Shown one piece after another: positions 1 through 6,794 of a DNA stretch of 29,884 bases. The position numbers were made by a program, and so were the translations under genes. The notes beneath the pieces are model-generated. The model did not search any database. It saw only the letters and a list, made by a program, of their open reading frames with translations, and was not told the DNA's origin. Position 1 is the stretch's first letter; each line of letters opens with the position of its first letter. Source of the DNA: Bacteroidales bacterium UBA1392 (GTDB lineage Bacteria; Bacteroidota; Bacteroidia; Bacteroidales; UBA932); contig DBQO01000018.1 of NCBI GenBank assembly GCA_002305275.1, forward strand, positions 1-29,884, written 5' to 3'.

Positions 1-68
1 GGTAAGTGGTCTTGATTTTTATTGTAACTGGCGTAAAAAATGAATTTTTTTATGTAAGTTTGACTCCA

Positions 69-76
69 TAATTTTG
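69..76 (+). promoter_or_regulatory. Putative -7 promoter box for the DUF5009-like gene
   Basis: TAATTTTG fits the Bacteroidetes -7 consensus TAnnTTTG and lies 11 bases before the ATG at 88. A run of seven T (45-51) sits where the -33 TTTG would be expected, but no clean TTTG is present. Position and motif support it; the weak -33 keeps confidence moderate. Confidence 0.4.
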
Positions 77-87
77 ATTATCATATT

Positions 88-1293
88 ATGGAGCAACAAT
101 ATTTTGCAAGGCGCAATCATGCCATAGATCTTCTTAGGGCGATGATTATGGTGCTTATGGTCTTTGTCAACGACCTGTGGCGCATTTCCTCTTATCCGCG
201 TTGGCTGGGACATGCTGCTGTAGGAGAAGACTTCCTCGGTCTTTCCGACATAGTTTTCCCCTGTTTCCTTTTTGTGGTAGGAATGTCCATTCCCTATGCG
301 CTTGAGGGACGGTATGCAAAGGGGAAGGGTACTAGAAGTACTCTTAGGCACATACTTACTAGGTCTCTCGCATTGATGGTAATGGGAGTTTTCCTTGTGA
401 ATACCGAGAGCGGAATCTCTCCTGACGCCTTTATGACCAATACAGTTTACAAACTCTTCTTGCTTGTGGCCTTCTTCCTTATATGGAACTACAAGACTTT
501 TAAGGTGCTTCAGATTGCCGGAGTTGTATTGCTGTTTTTCCTTGCTTTTATCTTCAAAGATCCCTCGGGAGGTTACCTGAGTGCACGCTGGTGGGGTATC
601 CTGGGGCTGATAGGGTGGAGCTATCTCTTCTGTGCTGTGACCTACATTTTCACGAGGGCGCGTCTTAAATATATAGTGGCCGTCTGGGTTGCTTTACTGC
701 TGGTCAATATACTCCTCACTCCACTTCGCGAGGGGGTATCCGCTTCAGATAGCGGACTGTTGTTCGGGCTGCCGAAAATAAATATACTTAGCGACTTCGC
801 TGACGCACTACACGTAGGTAACGGTCACACACAACTTTTGACAATGGGCGGAGTGATGCTCTCGGTCATCTCGATGAAGATGGATAGGATGAAAGTCTCC
901 ACGAAGGCTCTGGCAGCCGCAGGAGCGGTTATAGTGCTGTTGCTGGCAACCTGGCTCGCCCGTCAGTTGTGGATTATGGATAAGATCGCTGGCACCCTCC
1001 CTTGGGTACTCGTTTCTTCAGCTATTGCAGTAGGTATGTATGCTATTCTCAGTTGGCTTGTATCCATAAGGAGGGCCGGGTGGCTCAATTTCCTAAAGCC
1101 AGCCGGCACCGCCACCCTCACCTGTTATCTGATGCCTCACTTGATTTATAGTCTTATGACAATCTTAGGCCTTTCAACCCCTGAGTGGATGAATGATGGG
1201 ATATTGGGCATAATAAATTGTATCTGCTTTTCGCTGCTCTGTCTCTTTATGACCTGGATTTTGGGTCAAATGGGCTTGAAGTTGAAGATTTGA
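88..1293 (+). CDS. DUF5009 / HGSNAT-like multi-pass membrane protein
   Basis: A 401-residue integral membrane protein with roughly ten to twelve hydrophobic segments and almost no soluble domain. The N-terminus has the hallmark of the heparan-alpha-glucosaminide N-acetyltransferase-like (DUF5009/YeiB-related) family: an RNHAIDLLRA start, then GLSDIVFPCFLFVVGMSIP in the second segment. Family members are thought to move acyl groups across the membrane onto sugars, but the catalytic histidine usually discussed for HGSNAT cannot be placed confidently here. It stands alone, with its own promoter-like box just upstream and a convergent gene downstream, so the context does not name the substrate. 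The start is the first ATG after the -7 box. Family assignment is fairly secure; the reaction is inference. Confidence 0.8.
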   Translation: MEQQYFARRNHAIDLLRAMIMVLMVFVNDLWRISSYPRWLGHAAVGEDFLGLSDIVFPCFLFVVGMSIPYALEGRYAKGKGTRSTLRHILTRSLALMVMGVFLVNTESGISPDAFMTNTVYKLFLLVAFFLIWNYKTFKVLQIAGVVLLFFLAFIFKDPSGGYLSARWWGILGLIGWSYLFCAVTYIFTRARLKYIVAVWVALLLVNILLTPLREGVSASDSGLLFGLPKINILSDFADALHVGNGHTQLLTMGGVMLSVISMKMDRMKVSTKALAAAGAVIVLLLATWLARQLWIMDKIAGTLPWVLVSSAIAVGMYAILSWLVSIRRAGWLNFLKPAGTATLTCYLMPHLIYSLMTILGLSTPEWMNDGILGIINCICFSLLCLFMTWILGQMGLKLKI

Positions 1294-1394
1294 TTTGCTG
1301 ATGGCTTTGCAAGCGTGACCCTTGAAATAGATAGTTTATTCGCTATTAGTCTTATTGCAAACAGAGGTCAGCCTTTTGTCAATGCATTGCATTG

Positions 1395-2930
1395 CTATTT
1401 CATTATTTCCCAGAAACCACCTTTATCAGGACCGACACGGCGTATATACTTATTACGCATAGCCTCAATATTTCGCCAAACGGTGGAAGGGTGTAAATTT
1501 AGAATTTTCCCTATATCAACCTTTGAAATATAAGGGTTTTCTGCCATAAGTCGCAAAATAGAAGCACGACTCTCTGATAAATTTTCTCCTCGAAACCTTG
1601 CATTCTCAATTACTTTTTCTGCAACCATTTTTCGTCTTTCAACCACATTGTCAGACACCATATTATCATGTTCAGTTCGGATCAGTTCGGTTTCAGTTCG
1701 GATCAGTTCGGTTTCAGTTCGGATCAGTTCGGTTTCAGTTCGGTTATTTACATCTATAAGATCTTTTGCTTTGGGAATAGTAATCTTTAATATGAAATCG
1801 TCAAGACGGAAAGAGGGAGCAGAAGCACCATTTAATTCCAATTCGCGATATATGCGGTCAATACCTTCGCCATATTCCTTTACATAGCGGTAGGCTTTAA
1901 GAAACTGAGCAATATTGGGATTGCGGGAGAAATGAGTATTTCGAATATTTGAAGGCTTTACCAATCCCGGCAATCTTCCAGGAGACTCAAAGACAATACG
2001 GTCGTCAAACATCTTAATCTGAATTTCAGTACCTTTTATGTTATAGGCTCTATGGCAGCACGCATTGACCGTCATTTCTTGCAATACAAACTTTGGATAT
2101 TCCCTCATTGTAGCGAATTGTCCTTGTTGACCGAGAAATGAAGGTTCTGCCACTTGAGTTTCAAGATATTCAATTGTCTTTTGCACTTGATTTAAGATTG
2201 TTCCTTCAAAAACCACATCTTTTATAACATTCATTTCCGCACCAACTTTTTCCTCTATTCCATTATAACGAATAAAGCGAGTACGTGCACGAGGGAAGAA
2301 CTGCTGTGGATATTTGCCGAATAAAAGGATGCAAGATACGCTCACTTGTTCCTCCCCTTTTGAGTTAGTGAAAACAAAATTATTGTTCTCTCTTAGGTAT
2401 TCTATTGGAGACTTACTATATCCCAATAATTTTACATATTGTTTCACGGCAGCCATGTCAATGTCCTCAATAGTAGCTTCATAAACAGCAGTATCTTCAA
2501 AAGCTCGCTCGCCCTTATCGTACATAAGTTGCACGCGTTCATCAAATTTAAGTTTAAGGCTCTTGTAACCAACACGCATAAATGCTTCATCTGCCTGATT
2601 GGTATGTAAACTTGAACTGGCAGGAATATGCATAAGTAAAATACGATTCTCATTTCCATCCTTATCCGTACAAGGCAGATATGTATAAGTAACAGAGATT
2701 GAAGGAAAGCAGAAAGCAAATGGTACGTGTAGTAATTCATTCAATTTATCTGTATGCTGATCAACACCTTCTATCTTCCTTGTTTTATCGGATACACCAA
2801 TGGCAATAATTCCACCATCAGCATTGGCAAAAGCTACAATTGGAATTGCCAAAGCTTTCGGTTCAATCTGAATACTCTTGCAATCAAACGTTTGATCCTC
2901 CTCGCGGGTTACTATTTCTTGTATTGTCAT
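1395..2930 (-). CDS. Schlafen AlbA_2 domain / RecG-like putative transcriptional regulator
   Basis: A 511-residue protein of the family often labelled ATP-binding or RecG-like transcriptional regulator. In order: an AlbA_2 (Schlafen-type) nucleic-acid-binding domain at about residues 10-130, with EDQTFDCKS and FANADGGIIAIGV motifs; a central linker; a HATPase_4-like domain at about 280-380 with NACCHRAY and DDRIVFESPGRLPG; a repeat of the heptapeptide TELIRTE at about 396-420; and a C-terminal winged helix at about 455-511 (ILRLMAENPYISKVDIGKIL, then HPSTVWRNI), which would bind DNA. It is not the RecG helicase: there is no Walker A or DEQH box, and a true RecG lies elsewhere in the window. 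Such genes are common in accessory DNA and some take part in phage defence or toxin-like systems; the role here is unknown. It ends facing the DUF5009 gene with 101 bases between them. Confidence 0.85.
   Translation of the reverse strand: MTIQEIVTREEDQTFDCKSIQIEPKALAIPIVAFANADGGIIAIGVSDKTRKIEGVDQHTDKLNELLHVPFAFCFPSISVTYTYLPCTDKDGNENRILLMHIPASSSLHTNQADEAFMRVGYKSLKLKFDERVQLMYDKGERAFEDTAVYEATIEDIDMAAVKQYVKLLGYSKSPIEYLRENNNFVFTNSKGEEQVSVSCILLFGKYPQQFFPRARTRFIRYNGIEEKVGAEMNVIKDVVFEGTILNQVQKTIEYLETQVAEPSFLGQQGQFATMREYPKFVLQEMTVNACCHRAYNIKGTEIQIKMFDDRIVFESPGRLPGLVKPSNIRNTHFSRNPNIAQFLKAYRYVKEYGEGIDRIYRELELNGASAPSFRLDDFILKITIPKAKDLIDVNNRTETELIRTETELIRTETELIRTEHDNMVSDNVVERRKMVAEKVIENARFRGENLSESRASILRLMAENPYISKVDIGKILNLHPSTVWRNIEAMRNKYIRRVGPDKGGFWEIMK
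1671..1745 (-). repeat. In-frame 21-nt tandem repeat, about 3.5 copies
   Basis: Three exact 21-base copies (1671-1691, 1692-1712, 1713-1733) plus a half copy. Each 21-mer is itself two near-copies of TCAGTTCGG, giving seven occurrences (starting at 1672, 1682, 1693, 1703, 1714, 1724 and 1735). It lies inside the Schlafen-like gene and encodes TELIRTE repeats between the ATPase-like region and the winged helix. Unit length is a multiple of three, so gain or loss of copies would lengthen or shorten the linker without a frameshift. Confidence 0.95.
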
Positions 2931-3010
2931 ATTACGGATATTACAAAATGGAAATTTACTAAAAGTGTACTATTTAAGCAAAAATAGATAAATATTTGAA
3001 CCCTTTGACA

Positions 3011-3045
3011 AAAAAATGAGGTGCTCGATTGAACACCTCATTTTT
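3011..3045 (-). terminator. Rho-independent terminator downstream of superoxide reductase
   Basis: On the minus strand, GAGGTG and CACCTC form the core of a 12-bp stem (3012-3023 with 3034-3045) closed by a short inner TC/GA pair and a 4-base loop. A run of T follows on the minus strand. It sits 53 bases past the dfx stop codon. The A-rich 5' flank means it could also work weakly on the other strand, where no nearby gene needs it. Confidence 0.8.
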
Positions 3046-3097
3046 CATTAATACAGTTGGAATACTGCTTTATGGTCTCTTGCTATTTCTGTTCCTA

Positions 3098-3478
3098 CTA
3101 CAGCTCTTTTTTCCAGAGACCATGCAGGTTGCAATACTCATAAACGGCAATCGGTTTTCCCGAGCAAACGCAGAATTCCGCTTCAGGTTTGCCTTCGTGA
3201 GGCAGGTCAACACGTAATCCGCCATTTTCATTCTCTACATAGATAAAGGCGATGTGGTGTTCCGGCAACATAGGGTGAGCCACGCTGCCAACCTCTACTT
3301 TAATTGTGCAGTCATTCAATTTGGTTACTACAGGTACGTGCTTCTCACCACCAGCATCCTCAGTATGAGCAACCAGCAGCTCCATAGGTTTACCGCAGCA
3401 TACAACAGGGACTCCTGAGTCTACAACTTTCTCTATGACATTGCCACACATTGGACATTTGTAAAATTTTACAGCCAT
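3098..3478 (-). CDS. dfx: Desulfoferrodoxin (superoxide reductase, two-centre type)
   Basis: A 126-residue superoxide reductase that reduces superoxide to hydrogen peroxide without making oxygen, the usual defence of strict anaerobes. The N-terminal desulforedoxin domain has all four centre I iron ligands (Cys8, Cys11, Cys27, Cys28). The C-terminal neelaredoxin domain has the centre II ligands: His47, His68 and His74 (in HPMLPEH), then Cys116 and His119 (CNLH). Length matches the two-centre (class I) family. It is the last gene of a minus-strand pair with a small ferredoxin-like gene 151 bases upstream, and a strong hairpin terminator follows. No clean promoter box is seen directly in front of it, so it may be co-transcribed with the ferredoxin. 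Assignment is secure. Confidence 0.95.
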   Translation of the reverse strand: MAVKFYKCPMCGNVIEKVVDSGVPVVCCGKPMELLVAHTEDAGGEKHVPVVTKLNDCTIKVEVGSVAHPMLPEHHIAFIYVENENGGLRVDLPHEGKPEAEFCVCSGKPIAVYEYCNLHGLWKKEL

Positions 3479-3629
3479 AATCGTTTACATTTAAGTTATT
3501 AATTACATATATCAAAAGGTACAACACTCAAGTTCACGGGTTTCATGGGACAAGGTTTGTAACCTCCATATTGTCTAATATTATCACAACTTTTATGCCC
3601 TGATAGAAATGGTCACTAACATTTCCCGA

Positions 3630-3818
3630 TCAATTCACTTGTTTAATCGCCCTAAACGGACATCTTTTAATACGCATCCCACAATTGATGCACAACTTGT
3701 AATCAATAATAGGATATCCGTCAACACCTTGAGAAATAGCCCCTTCAGGAGAGACAGAGACCAGCGGACAAGGTCGATAGCGAGGACATTTCTTTCTATC
3801 TACTACAAGCATAATCAT
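3630..3818 (-). CDS. Small 4Fe-4S ferredoxin-like protein with missing cysteines
   Basis: A 62-residue ferredoxin-type protein. The first motif is C11-x5-C17-x5-S23-P and the second is C43-x2-C46-x2-R49-x3-C53-P. As I recall this short Bacteroidales family, positions 23 and 49 are normally cysteine; here they are TCT (Ser) and CGT (Arg), each one base from TGT. By the classic 2[4Fe-4S] wiring, both lost residues would serve the same cluster (second-motif Cys1-3 plus the last Cys of the first motif), leaving C11, C17 and C53 for the other. It may hold one cluster or none. A strong promoter lies directly upstream; Met3 (ATG at 3812) is an alternative start. It reads towards dfx, so a redox link to superoxide reductase is plausible but not shown. 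Confidence 0.7.
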   Translation of the reverse strand: MIMLVVDRKKCPRYRPCPLVSVSPEGAISQGVDGYPIIDYKLCINCGMRIKRCPFRAIKQVN

Positions 3819-3825
3819 CTTTATA

Positions 3826-3855
3826 CAAATGTATCAAAATTTATTAATTATACAA
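3826..3855 (-). promoter_or_regulatory. Bacteroidetes promoter for the ferredoxin-dfx unit
   Basis: On the minus strand TTG (3855-3853), a 19-base spacer and TACATTTG (3833-3826) match the Bacteroidetes -33/-7 pattern (TTTG, 19-21 bases, TAnnTTTG). The box is only seven bases from the ATG at 3818, so the transcript would have almost no leader unless translation starts at Met3. Confidence 0.6.
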
Positions 3856-3918
3856 TAGAAAGTTCTAAATTATAAATATAAAAAATATTACATCTCTCAG
3901 CTGTGACCTTTTGACATA

Positions 3919-3967
3919 TAAATTTGCCAAAACCATATTTTTTTACAAGTAGATTTTGTTATCTTTA
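3919..3967 (+). promoter_or_regulatory. Putative rhaD promoter region, two candidate -7 boxes
   Basis: TAAATTTG (3919-3926) is a full match to TAnnTTTG but lacks a -33 box. TATCTTTA (3960-3967) is one base off and has a T-run (3938-3944) at the right distance. Either would serve the aldolase gene starting at 3990. These boxes overlap the in-frame TTG at 3924, one reason not to use that codon as the start. Confidence 0.35.
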
Positions 3968-3989
3968 CAGGACTAAAATCTTCTATACC

Positions 3990-4775
3990 ATGAAAAAGAA
4001 TTTTAACAGTGTTGTCCGTCTGATGGCGGAGGCTGCCGGTTATCTGTGGGAGAAAGGATGGGCTGAACGTAACGGAGGTAATATCTCCTATAATGTTTCA
4101 GAGTTCAAGAAACTCTTTGAGGGTATTTCTCCGCTTTCGGTTGAATTGGATGGGGGAGTCTACGTACCTTCGCTTGCAGGTGCATTGCTGCTGGTGACAG
4201 GTACCGGAACGCGTATGCGCGACCTGGCCTCGGACCCCATGGCCAACATGGCAGTGATACGTATTTGTGACGATGGTCGCCACTATGTGATTTTGGCAGA
4301 GAAGCCTGTCAGGCCCACATCAGAACTCCCTTCGCATCTGGCTATACATGATTTTTTCGTTCAAAGCGGCTCCTCCTGCAGGGCAGTGGTACACACACAT
4401 CCTACCGAACTGGTGGCGATGTCGCATCATGCACCATTCCTTGAAAAAGATGTACTGGGCACTCTTTTACGCAGTATGATCCCGGAGACCTATATCTTCT
4501 GTCCCAAAGGTCTGGGAATAGTGCCTTATGCGCTGCCCGGCTCGCAGAAGCTGGCAGCGAACACTCTGGAAGAGTTGCGTTCGCATGACGTGGTTCTATG
4601 GGAGAAGCATGGTGTACTCGCAGTGGGAAAGGACCCCGTTGAGGCATTTGACATGATTGATATTCTCAATAAGTCTGCACAAATCTATTTGAGAGCACGT
4701 GCGATGGGTTTTGTACCCGCCGGACTCACTCCGGAGCAGATGGAGGAACTCAAAAAGAACTTTATCCCATTCTAA
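3990..4775 (+). CDS. rhaD: L-rhamnulose-1-phosphate aldolase
   Basis: A class II (zinc) aldolase of 261 residues that splits L-rhamnulose 1-phosphate into dihydroxyacetone phosphate and L-lactaldehyde in the cytoplasm. The class II aldolase/adducin fold is clear: RNGGN at 28-32, the catalytic Glu112 in TSELPSH, zinc ligands His135 and His137 in HTHP, and His207 in WEKHG. I start at ATG 3990, which gives the usual MKK-type N-terminus; an upstream in-frame TTG at 3924 lies within the promoter region. No rhaA, rhaB, rhaT or regulator is nearby, so the rest of the rhamnose/fucose pathway must be elsewhere. The chromate transporter starts nine bases after its stop, which suggests co-transcription without an obvious functional link. 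Confidence 0.92.
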   Translation: MKKNFNSVVRLMAEAAGYLWEKGWAERNGGNISYNVSEFKKLFEGISPLSVELDGGVYVPSLAGALLLVTGTGTRMRDLASDPMANMAVIRICDDGRHYVILAEKPVRPTSELPSHLAIHDFFVQSGSSCRAVVHTHPTELVAMSHHAPFLEKDVLGTLLRSMIPETYIFCPKGLGIVPYALPGSQKLAANTLEELRSHDVVLWEKHGVLAVGKDPVEAFDMIDILNKSAQIYLRARAMGFVPAGLTPEQMEELKKNFIPF

Positions 4776-4784
4776 GCGGCGACT

Positions 4785-5327
4785 ATGCTTTGGGAGTTGT
4801 TTTGGACATTCTTTAAACTGGGTACCTTTACATTCGGTAGCGGCTACGCCATGATACCTATGATAGAAAGGGAAGTTGTCGACCGTAAGAAGTGGTTTGA
4901 CAGGGAGGATTTCTATAATCAATTCACTCTTGCACAGTCGGCACCCGGACCTTTCGCGCTAAATACTGCCGTATTCGTCGGCTATAAGATGAAGGGATGG
5001 TGGGGTTCTTTGGTATCCGTAATAGGTGTTTCAATCTCTCCATTTGTGATCATTCTGCTTATCGCGGTTTATTTGAGTGGATTCAGCACGAATCCTATTG
5101 TTGAGGCAGCCTTTAAGGGTATAAGACCTGCGGTAATAGCAATGATAGCTGTCCCCTTTATCAATATGATGAAAGGTCTCAGATGGTATTTTATCGCATT
5201 GGCCATCGGTGTTGCCGTTGTGGTGTGGTTGACCGGTATTTCTCCGATATGGTTACTTCTGGCAGGAGCTGCTGTAGGTGTCTCGGTCGCGCTTAGCGGC
5301 AAAAAGGAAGGGGAGGTGAAGCAATGA
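4785..5327 (+). CDS. Chromate transporter, first half (short-chain CHR)
   Basis: A 180-residue membrane protein of the short-chain CHR family, with about five to six hydrophobic segments. It has the family's signature stretches: an N-terminal FxxxFFKLGTFTFGSGYAMIP, then QSAPGPFALNTAVFVGYK. Short CHR proteins work as pairs encoded by adjacent genes whose products insert in opposite orientation; together they equal one long ChrA. The known activity of the family is chromate efflux, but many bacteria without chromate exposure carry these genes, so the natural substrate may be another oxyanion. Its stop overlaps the next start as ATGA. Family certain, substrate inferred. Confidence 0.88.
   Translation: MLWELFWTFFKLGTFTFGSGYAMIPMIEREVVDRKKWFDREDFYNQFTLAQSAPGPFALNTAVFVGYKMKGWWGSLVSVIGVSISPFVIILLIAVYLSGFSTNPIVEAAFKGIRPAVIAMIAVPFINMMKGLRWYFIALAIGVAVVVWLTGISPIWLLLAGAAVGVSVALSGKKEGEVKQ
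5312..5319 (+). promoter_or_regulatory. Strong Shine-Dalgarno sequence for the second CHR gene
   Basis: GGAGGTGA is an eight-base match to the anti-Shine-Dalgarno end of 16S rRNA, four bases before the ATG at 5324. Strong sites like this are uncommon in Bacteroidetes. It supports the start and points to coupled, balanced synthesis of the two halves, although it also encodes part of the first protein. Confidence 0.5.
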
Positions 5328-5845
5328 TCTATCTTCAACTCTTTTTATCCTATCTGAAAATAGGATTTTTCGGTTTTGGAGGCGGATATGCCATGATTTC
5401 GCTTATACAAAATGAGGTTGTGATACGCAACAACTGGCTCACATCCCTGGAACTTGCAGATATAGTAGCAATCTCACAAATGACTCCCGGCCCGATTGCA
5501 ATCAACTGTGCTACTTATGTGGGTTATACCGTTACAGGAAATATATGGGGATCACTTCTTGCCACATTTGCCGTCTGTCTGCCGCCTCTCACCATAATGA
5601 CGTTAATCACTATCTTTTATAGTCGGCTACACAATAACTACATTGTCAAAAGTACCCTCTCATGGATGAGACCCGTAATGACGGGAATGATCGGTGCCGC
5701 TGCTCTAATGTTTCTCAATAGGGATACATTTGTGGATTGGGTAAGCATAGTGATCTTTGCAGTAAGTTTCTTCGCAACCTGGAAAAAGTTCAATCCCATA
5801 CTTCTATTGATAATGGCGGCAGTCGCGGGCATCATTATCTATTAG
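5324..5845 (+). CDS. Chromate transporter, second half (short-chain CHR)
   Basis: A 173-residue partner of the preceding protein, with the same signatures: FLSYLKIGFFGFGGGYAMISLI, then QMTPGPIAINCATYVGY, and about five to six membrane segments. Start and stop of the pair overlap by four bases (ATGA), as expected for subunits of one complex. Each half is complete and has its own conserved N-terminal motif, so this is a true two-gene arrangement and not a frameshifted long ChrA. A new promoter begins 16 bases after its stop, so the rhaD-CHR unit probably ends here; no hairpin terminator is visible. Confidence 0.88.
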   Translation: MIYLQLFLSYLKIGFFGFGGGYAMISLIQNEVVIRNNWLTSLELADIVAISQMTPGPIAINCATYVGYTVTGNIWGSLLATFAVCLPPLTIMTLITIFYSRLHNNYIVKSTLSWMRPVMTGMIGAAALMFLNRDTFVDWVSIVIFAVSFFATWKKFNPILLLIMAAVAGIIIY

Positions 5846-5860
5846 CCAAACGGCTCTTTT

Positions 5861-5893
5861 TTGCTTAAGTTTCGATAATTATCCTTACTTTTG
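5861..5893 (+). promoter_or_regulatory. Promoter for the kinase-murQ-recR-symporter operon
   Basis: TTTTTTG ending at 5863, 22 bases, then TACTTTTG (5886-5893), a full match to TAnnTTTG. Transcription would start near 5898, giving a leader of about 30 bases to the ATG at 5927. It is the only convincing box before mqnA and so probably drives the whole unit. Confidence 0.55.
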
Positions 5894-5926
5894 CATTTTG
5901 TTTCAACCGTAAATATTGTTATAGAT

Positions 5927-6778
5927 ATGCAACTGATAGCAGATAGCGGCTCTACCAAAGTTGACTGGAGAGCGATTTCTAATAGCGGTGAGGTCAAATC
6001 AATTTCCACCGAAGGTATCAATCCCGTTTTCCTGGAAGATGAGCAAATAATAGCCATACTCAGGGAACACCTGCTCCCTGTCGTAGGGAAAGAGGTTACC
6101 GGAGAAAACGTGGAGAAGATCTGGTTTTACGGAGCCGGAGTAGTAGGAGGTGACATCCCTGATAAACTCGACAGATGCTTTAAAGCGGTATTCCCGGAGT
6201 CGGAGTCTTTCACGGCGTCTGATGTGTTGGCCGCAGCTCGTGCCCTTTGCGGACATGGCAGTGGCATTGCCTGCATTCTCGGTACAGGCTCCAACAGTTG
6301 TTTCTATGATGGAGAAGATATTGTGAAAAATGTGCGTGCAGGTGGTTTTATTCTCGGGGACGAGGCTTCAGGTGCCTACCTTGGTAAAAGACTGATTTCG
6401 GATTTCATTAAAGGTCTTCTTCCCGAACCTATTGAGCAGGAATTTGTCAAGAGATACAACCTGGACTATCCGGCCATTGTGCAGAAGGTCTATCGCGAGC
6501 AGTTGCCCAGTCGTTTCCTGGCTTCATTCTCGCCATTCATCTATGAATTCCGCAATCATCCCCATATTGCATCCCTGATCAGAAGCAGTTTTGAGGAATT
6601 CCTCAAGAGAAATATAATTCACTACGAATTCCGTAATTATCCCATAAATTTTGTGGGTTCCATTGCTTTCTACTACAAAGAGTTGCTGGAAAAGGCGGTT
6701 AATTCGGCCGGTATGAAGATGGGAAAGGTGCTCAAAAGCCCCATCGACGGGTTGATTCAATATCATAAAGAACAGTAA
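5927..6778 (+). CDS. BadF/BadG/BcrA-type amino-sugar kinase (GlcNAc/MurNAc kinase-like)
   Basis: A 283-residue member of the BadF/BadG/BcrA ATPase family within the ASKHA kinases. The N-terminal phosphate-binding loop is ADSGSTKVDW (residues 5-14), the second phosphate loop is ILGTGSNSC, and GGFILGDEASGAYLGK follows. Homologues are annotated N-acetylglucosamine kinase; the characterised MurNAc kinases MurK of Clostridium and Tannerella belong to the same family. The next gene is MurQ, whose substrate is MurNAc-6-phosphate, and a symporter closes the operon, so phosphorylation of imported MurNAc (possibly also GlcNAc) is the best inference. I start at ATG 5927; an in-frame TTG at 5891 lies within the promoter box and is rejected. 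Family call is strong; substrate is from context. Confidence 0.88.
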   Translation: MQLIADSGSTKVDWRAISNSGEVKSISTEGINPVFLEDEQIIAILREHLLPVVGKEVTGENVEKIWFYGAGVVGGDIPDKLDRCFKAVFPESESFTASDVLAAARALCGHGSGIACILGTGSNSCFYDGEDIVKNVRAGGFILGDEASGAYLGKRLISDFIKGLLPEPIEQEFVKRYNLDYPAIVQKVYREQLPSRFLASFSPFIYEFRNHPHIASLIRSSFEEFLKRNIIHYEFRNYPINFVGSIAFYYKELLEKAVNSAGMKMGKVLKSPIDGLIQYHKEQ

Positions 6779-6794
6779 TTGAGTAGAATAAGAT

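Noticed and set aside
1671..1745. A CRISPR array or noncoding iteron
   Set aside because: The repeats are contiguous with no unique spacers and are translated in frame inside a long intact gene.
1395..2930. A RecG helicase, as this family is often labelled
   Set aside because: No Walker A, DEQH or TRG motif; the true recG is at 17528-19630.
3924..3989. An extended N-terminus for rhaD from TTG 3924
   Set aside because: The extra 22 residues are not family-like and the DNA carries promoter boxes; ATG 3990 gives the expected N-terminus.
4785..5845. The two CHR genes as one chrA split by a frameshift
   Set aside because: Each half has its own complete conserved N-terminal motif and the ATGA overlap with a strong ribosome site is the normal short-chain CHR pair arrangement.
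5846..5926. A riboswitch or leader before the kinase operon
   Set aside because: Only about 80 bases, with a promoter taking most of it and no stable stem-loops apparent by eye.
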